From the NCBI GenBank assembly GCA_044227505.1, contig JBGAWP010000010.1, forward strand, positions 1-64,000: DNA of 64,000 bases. The letters run 5' to 3'. The notes beneath the pieces are model-generated. The model had not been told where the DNA came from, ran no database searches, and was given only the letters and a program-made list of their open reading frames with translations. A program made the position numbers and the translations under genes. The DNA is from UBA7236 sp044227505 (GTDB lineage: Bacteria; Bacteroidota; Bacteroidia; Chitinophagales; BACL12). Shown here piece after piece: positions 44,701 to 52,989 of the stretch; position 1 is the stretch's first letter, and the number at the start of each line of letters is the position of its first letter.

Positions 44701-45226
44701 ATTCAGGTAAATTAAGTAGGACTGCATTTTGAACGATTTCCTGCAAATTACCTCCGAATATCATGGAGTTAATTAAAACTTTTCCAACTCCCTCGCGAAT
44801 TTGTTTTCTTAAATGTTGATGGTTCCCGTCGAAATAAACAAATATTTTATTTCCAATGATCTTCGTTTCTCCGCCAATATTGTATTGTTCTTCTTTTCCA
44901 ACTGCAAAATTGCTTTGGTTGTAATCGGAAATATTATTGTAGATAATGATCTCCGGTTTGCCATTGAGTTTATAATCCAGAAGGTCTTCAATTTGGATCA
45001 GATCGGCTTCGGCAATTTGTGCCGCAAATTTTCCAAGATTGAGTCCGCCCTGGTTGAAATAGACCAAAAAATGTTCTCCCTCATAAAACTGCCAGGTAAA
45101 TAGTTTGTATTGCACGCGATTTTGGCCAAACTGAATTTGAGTGCCTTGTCCAAAGGATTGAGCTCCGCACAGCAGCATTGCGGCAAATAGTAGTGTTTTT
45201 AGACCTTTTAACGCGTAAACTTTCAT
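41783..45226 (-). CDS. Propeller / Omp85-barrel fusion with degenerate peptidase region
   Basis: About 1,147 residues. Signal peptide LKTLLFAAMLLCGAQSFGQ. The first third looks like a peptidase MA-type domain (LPEWFTEGLVSYIGEEW), but where HExxH is expected the sequence reads REGVGKV, so it is probably inactive. Next come WD40-like PD40 propeller blades (SPDGKNIAYAVDD, SWSPDGKKLAIVYE). The last ~380 residues form an Omp85/BamA-type barrel with LRGYDQNTRNGNSYAVF and a final SLSLDF strand. Likely an outer membrane protein with a large exported head. Start is ATG 45226 (MKVYALKG), giving a normal signal; the frame to 45268 adds 14 residues. Divergent from the metallo-hydrolase. Confidence 0.8.
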   Translation of the reverse strand: MKVYALKGLKTLLFAAMLLCGAQSFGQGTQIQFGQNRVQYKLFTWQFYEGEHFLVYFNQGGLNLGKFAAQIAEADLIQIEDLLDYKLNGKPEIIIYNNISDYNQSNFAVGKEEQYNIGGETKIIGNKIFVYFDGNHQHLRKQIREGVGKVLINSMIFGGNLQEIVQNAVLLNLPEWFTEGLVSYIGEEWNSELDNQLREGILSGKYKKFNKLTGEDARFAGHALWYYIAEHYGEATIPNLLYLIRINRSLENGFLFVLGEGVNSTIDDWYSYFLNKYQKEALEKNQLTTEELIPRKTKKHVKYHQLTISPDGKNIAYAVDDYGKFKVYIQEIDSKEAHKVKRGGLKTRTLATDLSNPLISWSPDGKKLAIVYEKRYKNYVTTYNVEDKKKETKELTRFQKILDVSFAKMSNRLVMSVMNNGQSDIYMYHLTNDRVEQLTNDYYDDLNPCYVQLNNGYEGIIFASNRDKDTIFTTKSIDSILPVGNMDLYYYDYNHKAKDLVKITHSKKISEKDPLQFDEKHFAYLSDQNGIVNRFAGYLDSLYDHTDTLVHYPDSITTNPVYDYNDFTTFIKYDSVTLADIYRDTAYIFPVTNFASNIIEHDVLWKTGKVVDVFQRGKDNMFYLTNAPDDMSEVKNNTLKNTTFRNFINLKKKDDDVITKISVVDSSTQVKTETIITSTDTIKKEIDEGMYFQSDFPEPEYAVNGEITNAVSLGQSDNPDQQNINTGSKFRSSRIIPYRIKFSSEYVTSQLDNSLFVNKYESFNTTGGVYSTPNLSALFTVSISDLFEDYRFTGGIRFPTSFSGGEYYLSYADLKRRLDKKLTWYYQTEKAQYTFQPQWYPLVDAGIKSNIVEGSLKWPFDVIRSVRGSLSYRGEKIIFLGNDTFSLNLPNYKEDWLSLKLEYVHDNTFPVMTNILNGLRYKVWFEMHKQFEVNTSEGLKVSLFDGYLGVIGFDFRHYQKVHRQIIWANRFAGGTSFGTQKLIYYLGGVDSWIAPVFNQNIEIDQNAGYAFQTLATNLRGYDQNTRNGNSYAVFNSELRFPIFTYIFNKPIKTEFLKNFEIIGFYDIGSAWQGLSPFEEDNPYNNVIISQPPITVDVNYFRDPVVMGTGLGIRTTLFGYFIRVDRAQSIESFSLGDPKWYFSLSLDF

Positions 45227-45257
45227 CCTTCTGTCCTCTTCACCTTTGCAAAATACG

Positions 45258-45265
45258 TAGTTTTG
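45258..45265 (+). promoter_or_regulatory. -7 promoter box of the metallo-hydrolase gene
   Basis: TAGTTTTG, exact TAnnTTTG match, 50 bases before ATG 45315. No -33 TTG at the right distance. Confidence 0.45.
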
Positions 45266-45314
45266 CAATAAAGTTCAAGGTTTCATTTAAATTTTACAAA
45301 ATAACGATATTCTC

Positions 45315-45956
45315 ATGGCTCAAATTGTTTCTTTCACCTTTAATCCGTTTTACGAAAATACCTATATCATATACGATGAAACAGGTGAAAGTGTTGTGAT
45401 TGACCCCGGTTGTTATTCAAAAAAAGAGCAACTTGAGCTTAGTTCTTTTATAAGTGAACACAAGCTCAAACCGGTCTACCTCCTGAATACGCACTGCCAT
45501 ATCGACCATGTTTTAGGCAACAAATATGTTGCCGAGACTTACAATGTGCCATTTTTAATGCCGGAAGGGGAACAAATTGTGTTGGATGAGGTTGTAAATT
45601 ATGCTCCCTCTATGGGAATTAACTACCAAAAGTCGCCGGATGCAGCAATTTTTGTAAAAGAAGGGGTAGATATCACCTTTGGAAATACGATTTTGAAAGT
45701 GATCTCCGCTCCCGGCCATTCACCCGATAGTGTTTGTTTTTACTGCGAAAAGGATAAATTTATTGCCAGTGGCGACGTTCTTTTCTTCGATTCCATCGGC
45801 CGAACCGACCTCCCGGGTGGAAATTATACCACTTTAATGGAATCCATTAAAAATAAATTGATGGTTTTGCCCGATGATGTAAAGGTATATGCCGGACATA
45901 TGCAATCCACCTCGATTGGCAGAGAGCGGAAGTTGAATCCTTTTTTGAATGAGTAG
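45315..45956 (+). CDS. MBL-fold metallo-hydrolase (glyoxalase II-like)
   Basis: 213 residues. Zinc motif THCHIDHVLG (HxHxDH), later histidine in SAPGHSPDS, Asp in ASGDVLFFDSIGRTDLPGG, last ligand in YAGHM, and the end RKLNPFL. This subgroup includes YcbL-type hydrolases with glyoxalase II-like activity. Substrate is not certain. Single gene on the plus strand, ending before a short repeat. Confidence 0.93.
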   Translation: MAQIVSFTFNPFYENTYIIYDETGESVVIDPGCYSKKEQLELSSFISEHKLKPVYLLNTHCHIDHVLGNKYVAETYNVPFLMPEGEQIVLDEVVNYAPSMGINYQKSPDAAIFVKEGVDITFGNTILKVISAPGHSPDSVCFYCEKDKFIASGDVLFFDSIGRTDLPGGNYTTLMESIKNKLMVLPDDVKVYAGHMQSTSIGRERKLNPFLNE

Positions 45957-45983
45957 CATTCAAAAAGCATCAATGACTGGAAC

Positions 45984-46029
45984 CGTCATTGCGAGGAATT
46001 GCACAGCAATTCCGAAGCAATCCCCCCAA
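45984..46029. repeat. CGTCATTGCGAGG-type short repeat
   Basis: CGTCATTGCGAGG at one end and GAAGCAATCCC at the other, around an inner hairpin GGAATTGC (45995-46002) / GCAATTCC (46006-46013) with a 3-base loop. The same phrase is widespread as a short intergenic repeat in several bacterial phyla. It lies between convergent genes. Confidence 0.75.
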
Positions 46030-46064
46030 TGTTACCTGAAAGCATACAATAACCCAACCACCAT

Positions 46065-47555
46065 TTAATCAACTTCGTAGCACTTCAAAAACTCGATGCT
46101 TTTTTCTATATCCTCATGCAAATACCGATCAAACTCATTAAAAATTACAACCTTCCTATATTCCTCAAACAATTTTTCAATAATGGGCGATGATTTCGCC
46201 GGTCTCCTGAATTCAAACGCCTGCGCAGCTGTCAGCAATTCGATGGCCAGTATTTTTTCCAGATTTTCTGCCACGCGTAAACATTTGGTTGCGGCATTGG
46301 CACCCATGCTCACATGATCTTCCTGTTCGTTGCAACTGGAAATGGAGTCCACACTAGCCGGTGTACATAATTGTTTATTTTGGGAGACAATACTCGCAGC
46401 AACATATTGCGGTATCATCAATCCGGAATTTAATCCGGGATTATTGGTGAGAAATTCCGGTAATTTTCTTGCACCGGATAACAAACGATAAATTCTTCTT
46501 TCCGAAATATTTCCTAATTCACTCAAAGCCATTGCTAAAAAATCTAAACTTAATGCAAGTGGTTCACCGTGAAAATTTCCGCCGCTTAATATGGCATCAT
46601 CTTCTGCAAATACATTCGGATTATCGGTAACTCCGTTTATTTCTCTTGTTACAATTTCTTTTACATATTCTATTACATCCTTGCATGCTCCGTGAACTTG
46701 CGGTATACATCTGAATGAATAGGGATCTTGCACCTGTTCTTTTTGAGCAAAAAATGTTTCACTACCTTTTAATATTTCCAGAATATTTTCTGCGGTTTTT
46801 ATTTGCCCTTTTTGATTTCTTATTTTATGGATACGCGCATCAAAAGGTTCAGCTTTGCAATCCCAGGCTTCCAGACTTAAACATGCAATAAGGTCTGATA
46901 ATTTTGAAATGCGATCCGCCATCAATAAACATTTTACTGCGTGCGAACTCATAAATTGTGTGCCGTTCAATAAGGCAAGTCCTTCTTTAGAACCTAAACG
47001 AATGGGAGTTAATTTAAAATCTTCCAGTACGCTTTTAGTATTTTTAATTTGTCCCTCGTGTTTCATTTCTCCTTCACCAATTAATGCCATACTCATATGT
47101 GACAAAGGACAAAGATCTCCGCTCGCTCCAAGTGAACCCTGTTCATAAATAACAGGTAAAATATCCAAATTAAAAAAATCGATCAGGCGCCAAACAGTTT
47201 CAACACTTACACCCGAATTTCCATAACTGAGTGATTGCACTTTTAATAACAATAATATTTTATTTACATCATCATTAATTATATCGCCCACACCACATGC
47301 GTGACTTCTTATCAGATTGTATTGTAGTTGCTCAATATCATCATCAGAAATTTTTACTTTACAGAGTGAACCAAAACCGGTATTTACTCCATAAACGGGT
47401 TCTTCGCGTTCCTGTAATTTTTTGTCGAGATAGGTTCTGCATTTTTGAATGGCATCCCGCACTTCATCCGTTAAAGCCAATTTTGTTTTTTGGGTGAGGA
47501 TGTTGTTGATCGTTTCAATAGTCAATGGTTCAGAACCAATATGATAAGTATCCAT
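46065..47555 (-). CDS. hutH: Histidine ammonia-lyase
   Basis: Converts L-histidine to urocanate and ammonia. 496 residues. The MIO cofactor triad is in GSLGASGDLCPLSH. Substrate pocket: SHACG (Ser-His as in histidine lyases) and the Glu of NEQEDHVSMG, both as in HutH rather than tyrosine or phenylalanine lyases. No hutU, hutI or hutG is adjacent, so the pathway would be scattered or incomplete. A minus-strand TATTTTTG box lies 19 bases before the ATG. Confidence 0.93.
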   Translation of the reverse strand: MDTYHIGSEPLTIETINNILTQKTKLALTDEVRDAIQKCRTYLDKKLQEREEPVYGVNTGFGSLCKVKISDDDIEQLQYNLIRSHACGVGDIINDDVNKILLLLKVQSLSYGNSGVSVETVWRLIDFFNLDILPVIYEQGSLGASGDLCPLSHMSMALIGEGEMKHEGQIKNTKSVLEDFKLTPIRLGSKEGLALLNGTQFMSSHAVKCLLMADRISKLSDLIACLSLEAWDCKAEPFDARIHKIRNQKGQIKTAENILEILKGSETFFAQKEQVQDPYSFRCIPQVHGACKDVIEYVKEIVTREINGVTDNPNVFAEDDAILSGGNFHGEPLALSLDFLAMALSELGNISERRIYRLLSGARKLPEFLTNNPGLNSGLMIPQYVAASIVSQNKQLCTPASVDSISSCNEQEDHVSMGANAATKCLRVAENLEKILAIELLTAAQAFEFRRPAKSSPIIEKLFEEYRKVVIFNEFDRYLHEDIEKSIEFLKCYEVD

Positions 47556-47573
47556 ATTTTAATGTTTCGCCGA

Positions 47574-47581
47574 CAAAAATA
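47574..47581 (-). promoter_or_regulatory. -7 promoter box of hutH
   Basis: Minus-strand TATTTTTG, exact TAnnTTTG match, 19 bases before ATG 47555. It is only 5 bases from the plus-strand box of the divergent ABC gene. Confidence 0.6.
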
Positions 47582-47585
47582 AAAT

Positions 47586-47593
47586 TAAATTTG
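47586..47593 (+). promoter_or_regulatory. -7 promoter box of the ABC-2 operon
   Basis: TAAATTTG, exact TAnnTTTG match, 5 bases before the first ATG (47598) and 17 before the next (47610). Confidence 0.6.
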
Positions 47594-47597
47594 CAGG

Positions 47598-48506
47598 ATG
47601 CAGGATATTATGACCTTTAATGGGATAAACAAAAGTTTTGGGGAAGTGCAGGCATTGAAGGATATTAGTTTTTCTATTCCTGCAAATTCCATTTTCGGGT
47701 TGCTGGGTCCAAATGGGGCGGGGAAAACTACGCTGATAAGGATCATCACCAAAATATTTGCTGCTGATTCGGGTCAGATCCATTTTGGAGGTGAAATAAT
47801 GCATGCTGATGATTATTCCAATATCGGTTATATGCCAGAGGAAAAGGGCATGTATAAAAAGATGAAAGTGGGAGAACACCTCATTTATTTAGGAAGATTA
47901 AAGGGATTATCGAAGGTTAAAGCAAAGGAAAGGGCAGAATATTGGCTCAAAAAATTAAATGCTGCCGATTGGTGGAATAAAAAACTGGAAGATCTTTCGA
48001 AAGGGATGCAGCAAAAAACACAATTTATAGCTACTGTCTTACATGAACCGAAATTGTTGATCTTAGATGAACCTTTTTCCGGACTGGATCCCGTTAATGC
48101 GGAGTTGATCAAAAATGAAATTTATAATCTGCATAAACAGGGAGTGACCATTATTTTTTCCACGCACCGAATGGAACAGGTAGAGGAAATATGTAAAAAT
48201 ATTGTTTTGATAAATAAGGGAAGTTTGGTTATTGACGGAGAGGTGAGTAGTATTAAAAACCGCTTTAAAGAAAATAAATATAAGATAGAATTTACCGGAG
48301 TTCCTTTAATAAGTGCTAATGATAACTTTGAAATTTTGGAGCAGGATGAAAATAGTATGATAGTAAAATTAAAAGGAGATACTTCCAGGAATAGTTTATT
48401 ACAAATGTTTATCCAACAAAATATTGAGATCAATTTGTTTCAGGAGATATTGCCTTCGCTGAATGAAATATTTATTCACCTCGTAAACGAAACCAACCAT
48501 GCGTAA
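47598..48506 (+). CDS. ABC transporter ATPase (NatA-like)
   Basis: 302 residues. Walker A LLGPNGAGKTTL, signature LSKGMQQKTQ, Walker B LLILDEPFSGLDP, H-loop STHRMEQ. The C-terminal extension resembles NatA/CcmA-type ATPases. With the next gene it forms an ABC-2 exporter of the NatAB kind (in Bacillus a Na+ exporter); the cargo here is unknown. The start may be ATG 47610 (MTFNGINKSFG), since the -7 box is only 5 bases from ATG 47598. The next gene overlaps it by 8 bases. Confidence 0.93.
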   Translation: MQDIMTFNGINKSFGEVQALKDISFSIPANSIFGLLGPNGAGKTTLIRIITKIFAADSGQIHFGGEIMHADDYSNIGYMPEEKGMYKKMKVGEHLIYLGRLKGLSKVKAKERAEYWLKKLNAADWWNKKLEDLSKGMQQKTQFIATVLHEPKLLILDEPFSGLDPVNAELIKNEIYNLHKQGVTIIFSTHRMEQVEEICKNIVLINKGSLVIDGEVSSIKNRFKENKYKIEFTGVPLISANDNFEILEQDENSMIVKLKGDTSRNSLLQMFIQQNIEINLFQEILPSLNEIFIHLVNETNHA

Positions 48507-49800
48507 AACCTGGTTAATTGTGAGTCGCGAATATATTACGCGGGTGCGTAAACGGTCCTTTATCATTTTTACTTTATTGGGGCCTCTGCTATTTCTTGGA
48601 ATAAGTATTTTGCCGATAATTATTGCAACAGCAAATAAAGGTTCGCAAAAAATATTGGTTAAGGATGATTCGGGATTAATTACTGCATTGCCTGATACTG
48701 CCGGATTGTATTTTAATTTTAAATACAATGCCCAACCACTTGCAGAATTAAAAACACAATTTCCTAAGTTGGATGACGGCTATGATGCACTGCTTTATAT
48801 TCCTCAGATGCAACCCGATGCACCTTATGGTATAGAAATTTACAGCAGCGATCAGATGAGTTTGACAACGCGAATATATATTGAAAGTATCATTGCAGAT
48901 AAACTGGAAGAAATTAATTTGAAGAATCAAAACCTGAGTAAACAACAGATATTAAAATTGCGACCAAAGGTTACCATTGATGATAAGGTTACTTCCGGAG
49001 CGATACAAAAGGAAGGAGATGCTGTGGTAGCAAGTTTTTTCGGATACGCAATGGGATTTATTATTTACATTGTTTTATTGATCTATGGCACCATGGTAAT
49101 GCGCGGAGTAATGGAAGAAAAAACTTCTCGTATTATAGAAGTTATTATAAGCAGTGTGAAACCCTTTCAATTAATGATGGGAAAAATATTAGGTATAGGT
49201 TTGGTAGGATTAACCCAATTTGTTGCCTGGGGATTTTTGATCACCATATTAAATATAATTTTGGGAGGAGTTTTCGGAGGACAAATTGCAGAAATGCAAA
49301 ATGTATCTGCTGCTCAGGGAGGTGATGCAGATATGTTGGTGATAACACAGGCATATGAAAGTTTAAGTGCACATCCTGTATATTATTATTTGTTGATTTT
49401 CCTCACCTACTTTTTGGGAGGATATTTTATTTATGCTGCCTTGTTTGCCGCAATTGGATCACTTGCAGGAGATGACGATACGGATGTGCAGATGTATGCC
49501 ATGCCTGTCACTTTATTAATTCTTGCTTCCATATTTATTATGATGAGTGTGGTGCAACAACCGCATACACCACTCGCCTTCTGGGCATCCATTATTCCGT
49601 TTACCTCTCCGGTAGTAATGCCGGCATTAGTTCCATTTGGTGTGCCAACCTGGCAAATTCTTTTATCTATTGGAATGCTGATAGGCGGATTTATTTTCAC
49701 CACCTTTATTGCATCCAGAATTTACAGAACAGGAATATTGATGTATGGTAAGAAAATTAAATTCAGGGAAGTTGTGAAGTGGATGTTTTATAAAGGATAA
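48499..49800 (+). CDS. ABC-2 type permease (NatB-like)
   Basis: 433 residues. One membrane helix near the N-terminus (about 20-40), a large exported loop (about 45-185), and six more helices in the last half, the ABC2_membrane_3 layout. MRGVMEEKTSRIIEVIISSVKP is the family's conserved coupling region (shown in part: EEKTSRIIEVIISS). Partner of the ATPase it overlaps. A terminator follows at once. Confidence 0.92.
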   Translation: MRKTWLIVSREYITRVRKRSFIIFTLLGPLLFLGISILPIIIATANKGSQKILVKDDSGLITALPDTAGLYFNFKYNAQPLAELKTQFPKLDDGYDALLYIPQMQPDAPYGIEIYSSDQMSLTTRIYIESIIADKLEEINLKNQNLSKQQILKLRPKVTIDDKVTSGAIQKEGDAVVASFFGYAMGFIIYIVLLIYGTMVMRGVMEEKTSRIIEVIISSVKPFQLMMGKILGIGLVGLTQFVAWGFLITILNIILGGVFGGQIAEMQNVSAAQGGDADMLVITQAYESLSAHPVYYYLLIFLTYFLGGYFIYAALFAAIGSLAGDDDTDVQMYAMPVTLLILASIFIMMSVVQQPHTPLAFWASIIPFTSPVVMPALVPFGVPTWQILLSIGMLIGGFIFTTFIASRIYRTGILMYGKKIKFREVVKWMFYKG

Positions 49801-49804
49801 AAAA

Positions 49805-49832
49805 AATAAAAGCCCCCGTAGGAGCTTTTATT
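49805..49832. terminator. Bidirectional intrinsic terminator
   Basis: AATAAAAGC (49805-49813) pairs with GCTTTTATT (49824-49832), extended by a CC/GG pair after one mismatch. A-run on the left and T/A-rich sequence on the right let it serve both the ABC operon and the convergent lipoprotein gene. Confidence 0.8.
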
Positions 49833-49882
49833 ATATATATATCAAGCATTCAAAATACAACCGGAATTATTTATCCGGTTAA

Positions 49883-50179
49883 TTATTTTTTCTCATCATC
49901 TTTCACTTTCACATCTATTTTATTATCACCATCTTCCACTTTAATACTTCCACCTTTTTTATCAAGGTCGATTTCCACATTGGAACCTTCCTTTGATTCC
50001 ACCTCTACTTTACCTTTTTCTCCGCCTTCAATAATAATGGTTGTACCATTATCATCTGTTGCGGGAGTTGTAGTTTGAACATCAGTTTCCGTTTCAACTG
50101 GTTCATCCGTTTTATTGGCACAAGCTGCAAATGTTACAAGAGTAATTGCAAGAATAAAAATTCGAAAATTGCTAAACAT
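49883..50179 (-). CDS. Small acidic lipoprotein
   Basis: 98 residues. Signal and lipobox VTFAACAN (C20), then a Thr/Glu-rich linker and an acidic, beta-like region with VEVESKEGSNVEIDLDKKGG and IKVEDGDNKIDVKVKD. The recurrent x-V-x-V pattern recalls a small adhesin-like head domain (DUF4097-like), but it is too short to assign. Single gene between the ABC operon and the next lipoprotein. Function unknown. Confidence 0.75.
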   Translation of the reverse strand: MFSNFRIFILAITLVTFAACANKTDEPVETETDVQTTTPATDDNGTTIIIEGGEKGKVEVESKEGSNVEIDLDKKGGSIKVEDGDNKIDVKVKDDEKK

Positions 50180-50367
50180 TATTTTTGGGTTTGGTTAGGT
50201 GGTGATAGTTCAAATATCATGCGAAAAAAATATTTTTTGGAAAAGTGAGTGTTTATGAGACATTTCAGCTATTGTATGAAAATAGATCATTAGAAGATGT
50301 TGCAAATTGTTGTAAAACCGTATCACAATGGGGAGGTATTTCTACACTTTATATGATTCACGTGTAT

Positions 50368-51375
50368 TTATTCTAAAACAATTTCCTCTCCTGTCCCATC
50401 TATATTGATTAAGACTATTTTGGAGCTTTGCCAAATAGATATTCCATCAAAGGTGTTGCAGACTTTTTCTACTAACATCTTTTCGCCATTTTGTGAAAAT
50501 GAAAATTTATCATACCATTTTGAATCACAAGCTTCCGTTATAACCGTCAATTTACTTGATGGCAAGTTATATTTATAAAAATCTGAATAGTAAAAACTAA
50601 AATAAATATCCTCAAAATTCGGATGCCACTTTACGCAAGTTATTGATTGATTCCCTAAATTGGGAATCTCAATAGTTTGTAGGGAAAGTGCATTTTGTAT
50701 ATCAATGAGGCCCAACCTAAATTCTTCGTTATCATCAGTATTATAGATTCTTGCAAATAACCTTGAATTATTATTAAATGAACCTAACCCTAAACCGCCT
50801 ACATTACCGTTTTCAAATGAAACTGTAAAACTATCCATTGATGTTCCATCTGAGCTTAATATTGATTGATACATATGTTCTTTTGCGCCATTGTCAGGAC
50901 TTGGTGGCTCAAGCCAATAATTGGTAAAAGTCAAAGAAGAATCATGATTTATCCATTCCGGTGCGTGACTTTTGTAATCATTTCCTAATTGCAATAAATC
51001 TGTACCATCACTGTTAATCCAACAAACCTGATTATTCATAATAAAAGCTATCCTATTGTTTATTCCCCAGGTAGGTTGAGATTTGTCCCACACATTATCT
51101 TCAACTAAAACTTTCTTTTCTTTTGTGGTAAGATTATAAATTTCCAGAGAACTTATTCCTGTAATTTTATTTTCATATATGTATACAAATTCCTCATTGT
51201 TATTTGGATTAAAACAAGGTGCTTTGAATTGAAAAGTTGTTTCTCCATAAGTAACGCCTACGCCAAGTGCCGGGACTTCAAAAATTAGGCAATCCGAATC
51301 AGGTTCCATAGTATGGTAGGTGCATGCCAGAAAGTTTAATGTGATAATTAATAATATAAATGATTTATTTTTCAC
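50368..51375 (-). CDS. Propeller-type lipoprotein (TolB-like)
   Basis: 335 residues with lipobox LNFLACTY (C18). The body shows PD40/TolB-like blade phrases: NNRIAFIMNNQVCWINSDGT and SFSQNGEKMLVEK. No catalytic site. Probably a surface or periplasmic six-blade propeller. Isolated gene. Function unknown. Confidence 0.7.
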   Translation of the reverse strand: MKNKSFILLIITLNFLACTYHTMEPDSDCLIFEVPALGVGVTYGETTFQFKAPCFNPNNNEEFVYIYENKITGISSLEIYNLTTKEKKVLVEDNVWDKSQPTWGINNRIAFIMNNQVCWINSDGTDLLQLGNDYKSHAPEWINHDSSLTFTNYWLEPPSPDNGAKEHMYQSILSSDGTSMDSFTVSFENGNVGGLGLGSFNNNSRLFARIYNTDDNEEFRLGLIDIQNALSLQTIEIPNLGNQSITCVKWHPNFEDIYFSFYYSDFYKYNLPSSKLTVITEACDSKWYDKFSFSQNGEKMLVEKVCNTFDGISIWQSSKIVLINIDGTGEEIVLE

Positions 51376-51558
51376 TTCTATATTTTATGGCACTTTAAAT
51401 AGCATACTGTGAATTTGGACAAAGTTTTTTGAAGTTCCAAATGAAGTATGAAATATTTTCTAAAAAGACGAGTATATTCAACAAAAGATGTGAATCTTAC
51501 AAACTTCTTTTATCAATTTCCATTGCCTTTTGTTTAAGGATTAGGAAAATTTCAGTCA

Positions 51559-52989
51559 CTACCTAAGTATCAACAATCTATCCGCATCCAACCTCAACAT
51601 AATAAATATTAAAATTGAAAACGCTAATACTGAAGACCCACCATAAGAAATAAAAGGAAGCGGAATTCCTATTACAGGAATTAATCCTATCGTCATCCCC
51701 ACATTTATCATGATCTGTAAAAAGAAGAAACTTGCAACACAATAAGCATATACCCGGGAGAATGGTGAACGCTGTCGCTCTGCAATAAATATTATCCTCA
51801 AAATAAATACAAGATAAACAGTCAGGAAAATAAAGGTGCCTATGAAACCAAATTCTTCCCCAATGGTGCAAAATATAAAATCTGTGCTTTGTTCCGGCAC
51901 TTGTTCCGATTGGGTGAGTGTTCCTTCCAGATATCCTTTTCCTGCAATTCCACCCGAACCAATGGTCATTTTACTTTGGGTAATATTGAAAGTGAGATCA
52001 CTATCATCGTCAATTACCCCTACGGTTACTAATACGCGTTCGGCCTGATAATCTTTCAAAACTTTAGTCATGATATAATCGGAACCATAGGTTACAAAAG
52101 CTCCAATTAAAAGGTAAATAATTATAGCTGGCCAAACCGGATGATTTTTTTGTTTGCGAACTAACATGTAAGAAAAAAACAGAATTGCCAAACCGGTGAT
52201 ACTTCCTATTATTCTGAATTCAATATTTTGAAGGGCAATTACCAATACAACAACTGCAACAATAAATAAACTGATAAAAAGAATTCCTTTTGGTTTATCC
52301 CTCCTGATAAAACGCATTGAATTTGAAAGAACATAACCAATAATTATGAGTGATAAAACATAAATAATAATTACGTGATCATACAATAATGAAAAAACAA
52401 AGGCGAGCATAATTGCAACAACCAAAATAACCTCATTAATTTTAAACCCTTCTCTATAAACTACAATAACTAAACTTGCATAAACCAGAGCGGAGCCAAG
52501 ATCGCTTTGCATAACAATAATTCCCATTGGAACTCCAAGAATTAAATAGGCAATAATTTTATTTTTAAAATTGCGTGGTTGTCCCACTATCATACTTAAA
52601 AATTTGGCAAGCATAAGTGCCGTAGCAGTTTTACCGAATTCAGCCGGTTGAAACTGAAAGGAACCCACCTGTAGCCAGCTTCTGGCACCATTTATATCCT
52701 CTGCCACGAAATACGTTAACACAAGAACAGCCAACATTATTCCATAAAAAATAAAAGCAAATTTTGTAAAAAAGGTACTGTCGAAGGTGAGTATGCTAAA
52801 TCCAACAATTAAGGAAATAAACATCCAGATCATTTGTTTGCCGTGTGTTTGCGAGAAATTAAAAAAGCGACTTACATCAGGATCATAACTCACAGCAAAT
52901 ACCGTTAACAATCCAAAAACCAATAATGCAAAGTACAGCCCGAGAGCGAGCTTGTCAACATTTTGCATGATTGAATTCTTCTCTCTCAT
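51559..52989 (-). CDS. rodA: SEDS peptidoglycan glycosyltransferase RodA
   Basis: 476 residues, about ten membrane helices. SEDS family transglycosylase for cell elongation, partner of PBP2. Signatures: FQPAEFGKTATALMLAKFLS, VMQSDLGSALVY, EQSTDFIFCTIGEEFGFIG (with catalytic Asp in STDF) and ISYGGSSVLAFS near the end. Longer than E. coli RodA (370) owing to an internal insertion of hydrophobic segments about 170-290, common in Bacteroidota. Its ATG overlaps the mrdA stop by four bases. Confidence 0.94.
   Translation of the reverse strand: MREKNSIMQNVDKLALGLYFALLVFGLLTVFAVSYDPDVSRFFNFSQTHGKQMIWMFISLIVGFSILTFDSTFFTKFAFIFYGIMLAVLVLTYFVAEDINGARSWLQVGSFQFQPAEFGKTATALMLAKFLSMIVGQPRNFKNKIIAYLILGVPMGIIVMQSDLGSALVYASLVIVVYREGFKINEVILVVAIMLAFVFSLLYDHVIIIYVLSLIIIGYVLSNSMRFIRRDKPKGILFISLFIVAVVVLVIALQNIEFRIIGSITGLAILFFSYMLVRKQKNHPVWPAIIIYLLIGAFVTYGSDYIMTKVLKDYQAERVLVTVGVIDDDSDLTFNITQSKMTIGSGGIAGKGYLEGTLTQSEQVPEQSTDFIFCTIGEEFGFIGTFIFLTVYLVFILRIIFIAERQRSPFSRVYAYCVASFFFLQIMINVGMTIGLIPVIGIPLPFISYGGSSVLAFSILIFIMLRLDADRLLILR

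Noticed and set aside
46065..47555. HutH as a tyrosine ammonia-lyase of a flexirubin cluster
   Set aside because: The pocket residues (SHACG and NEQEDHVSMG) are of the histidine type and no aryl polyene genes are adjacent.
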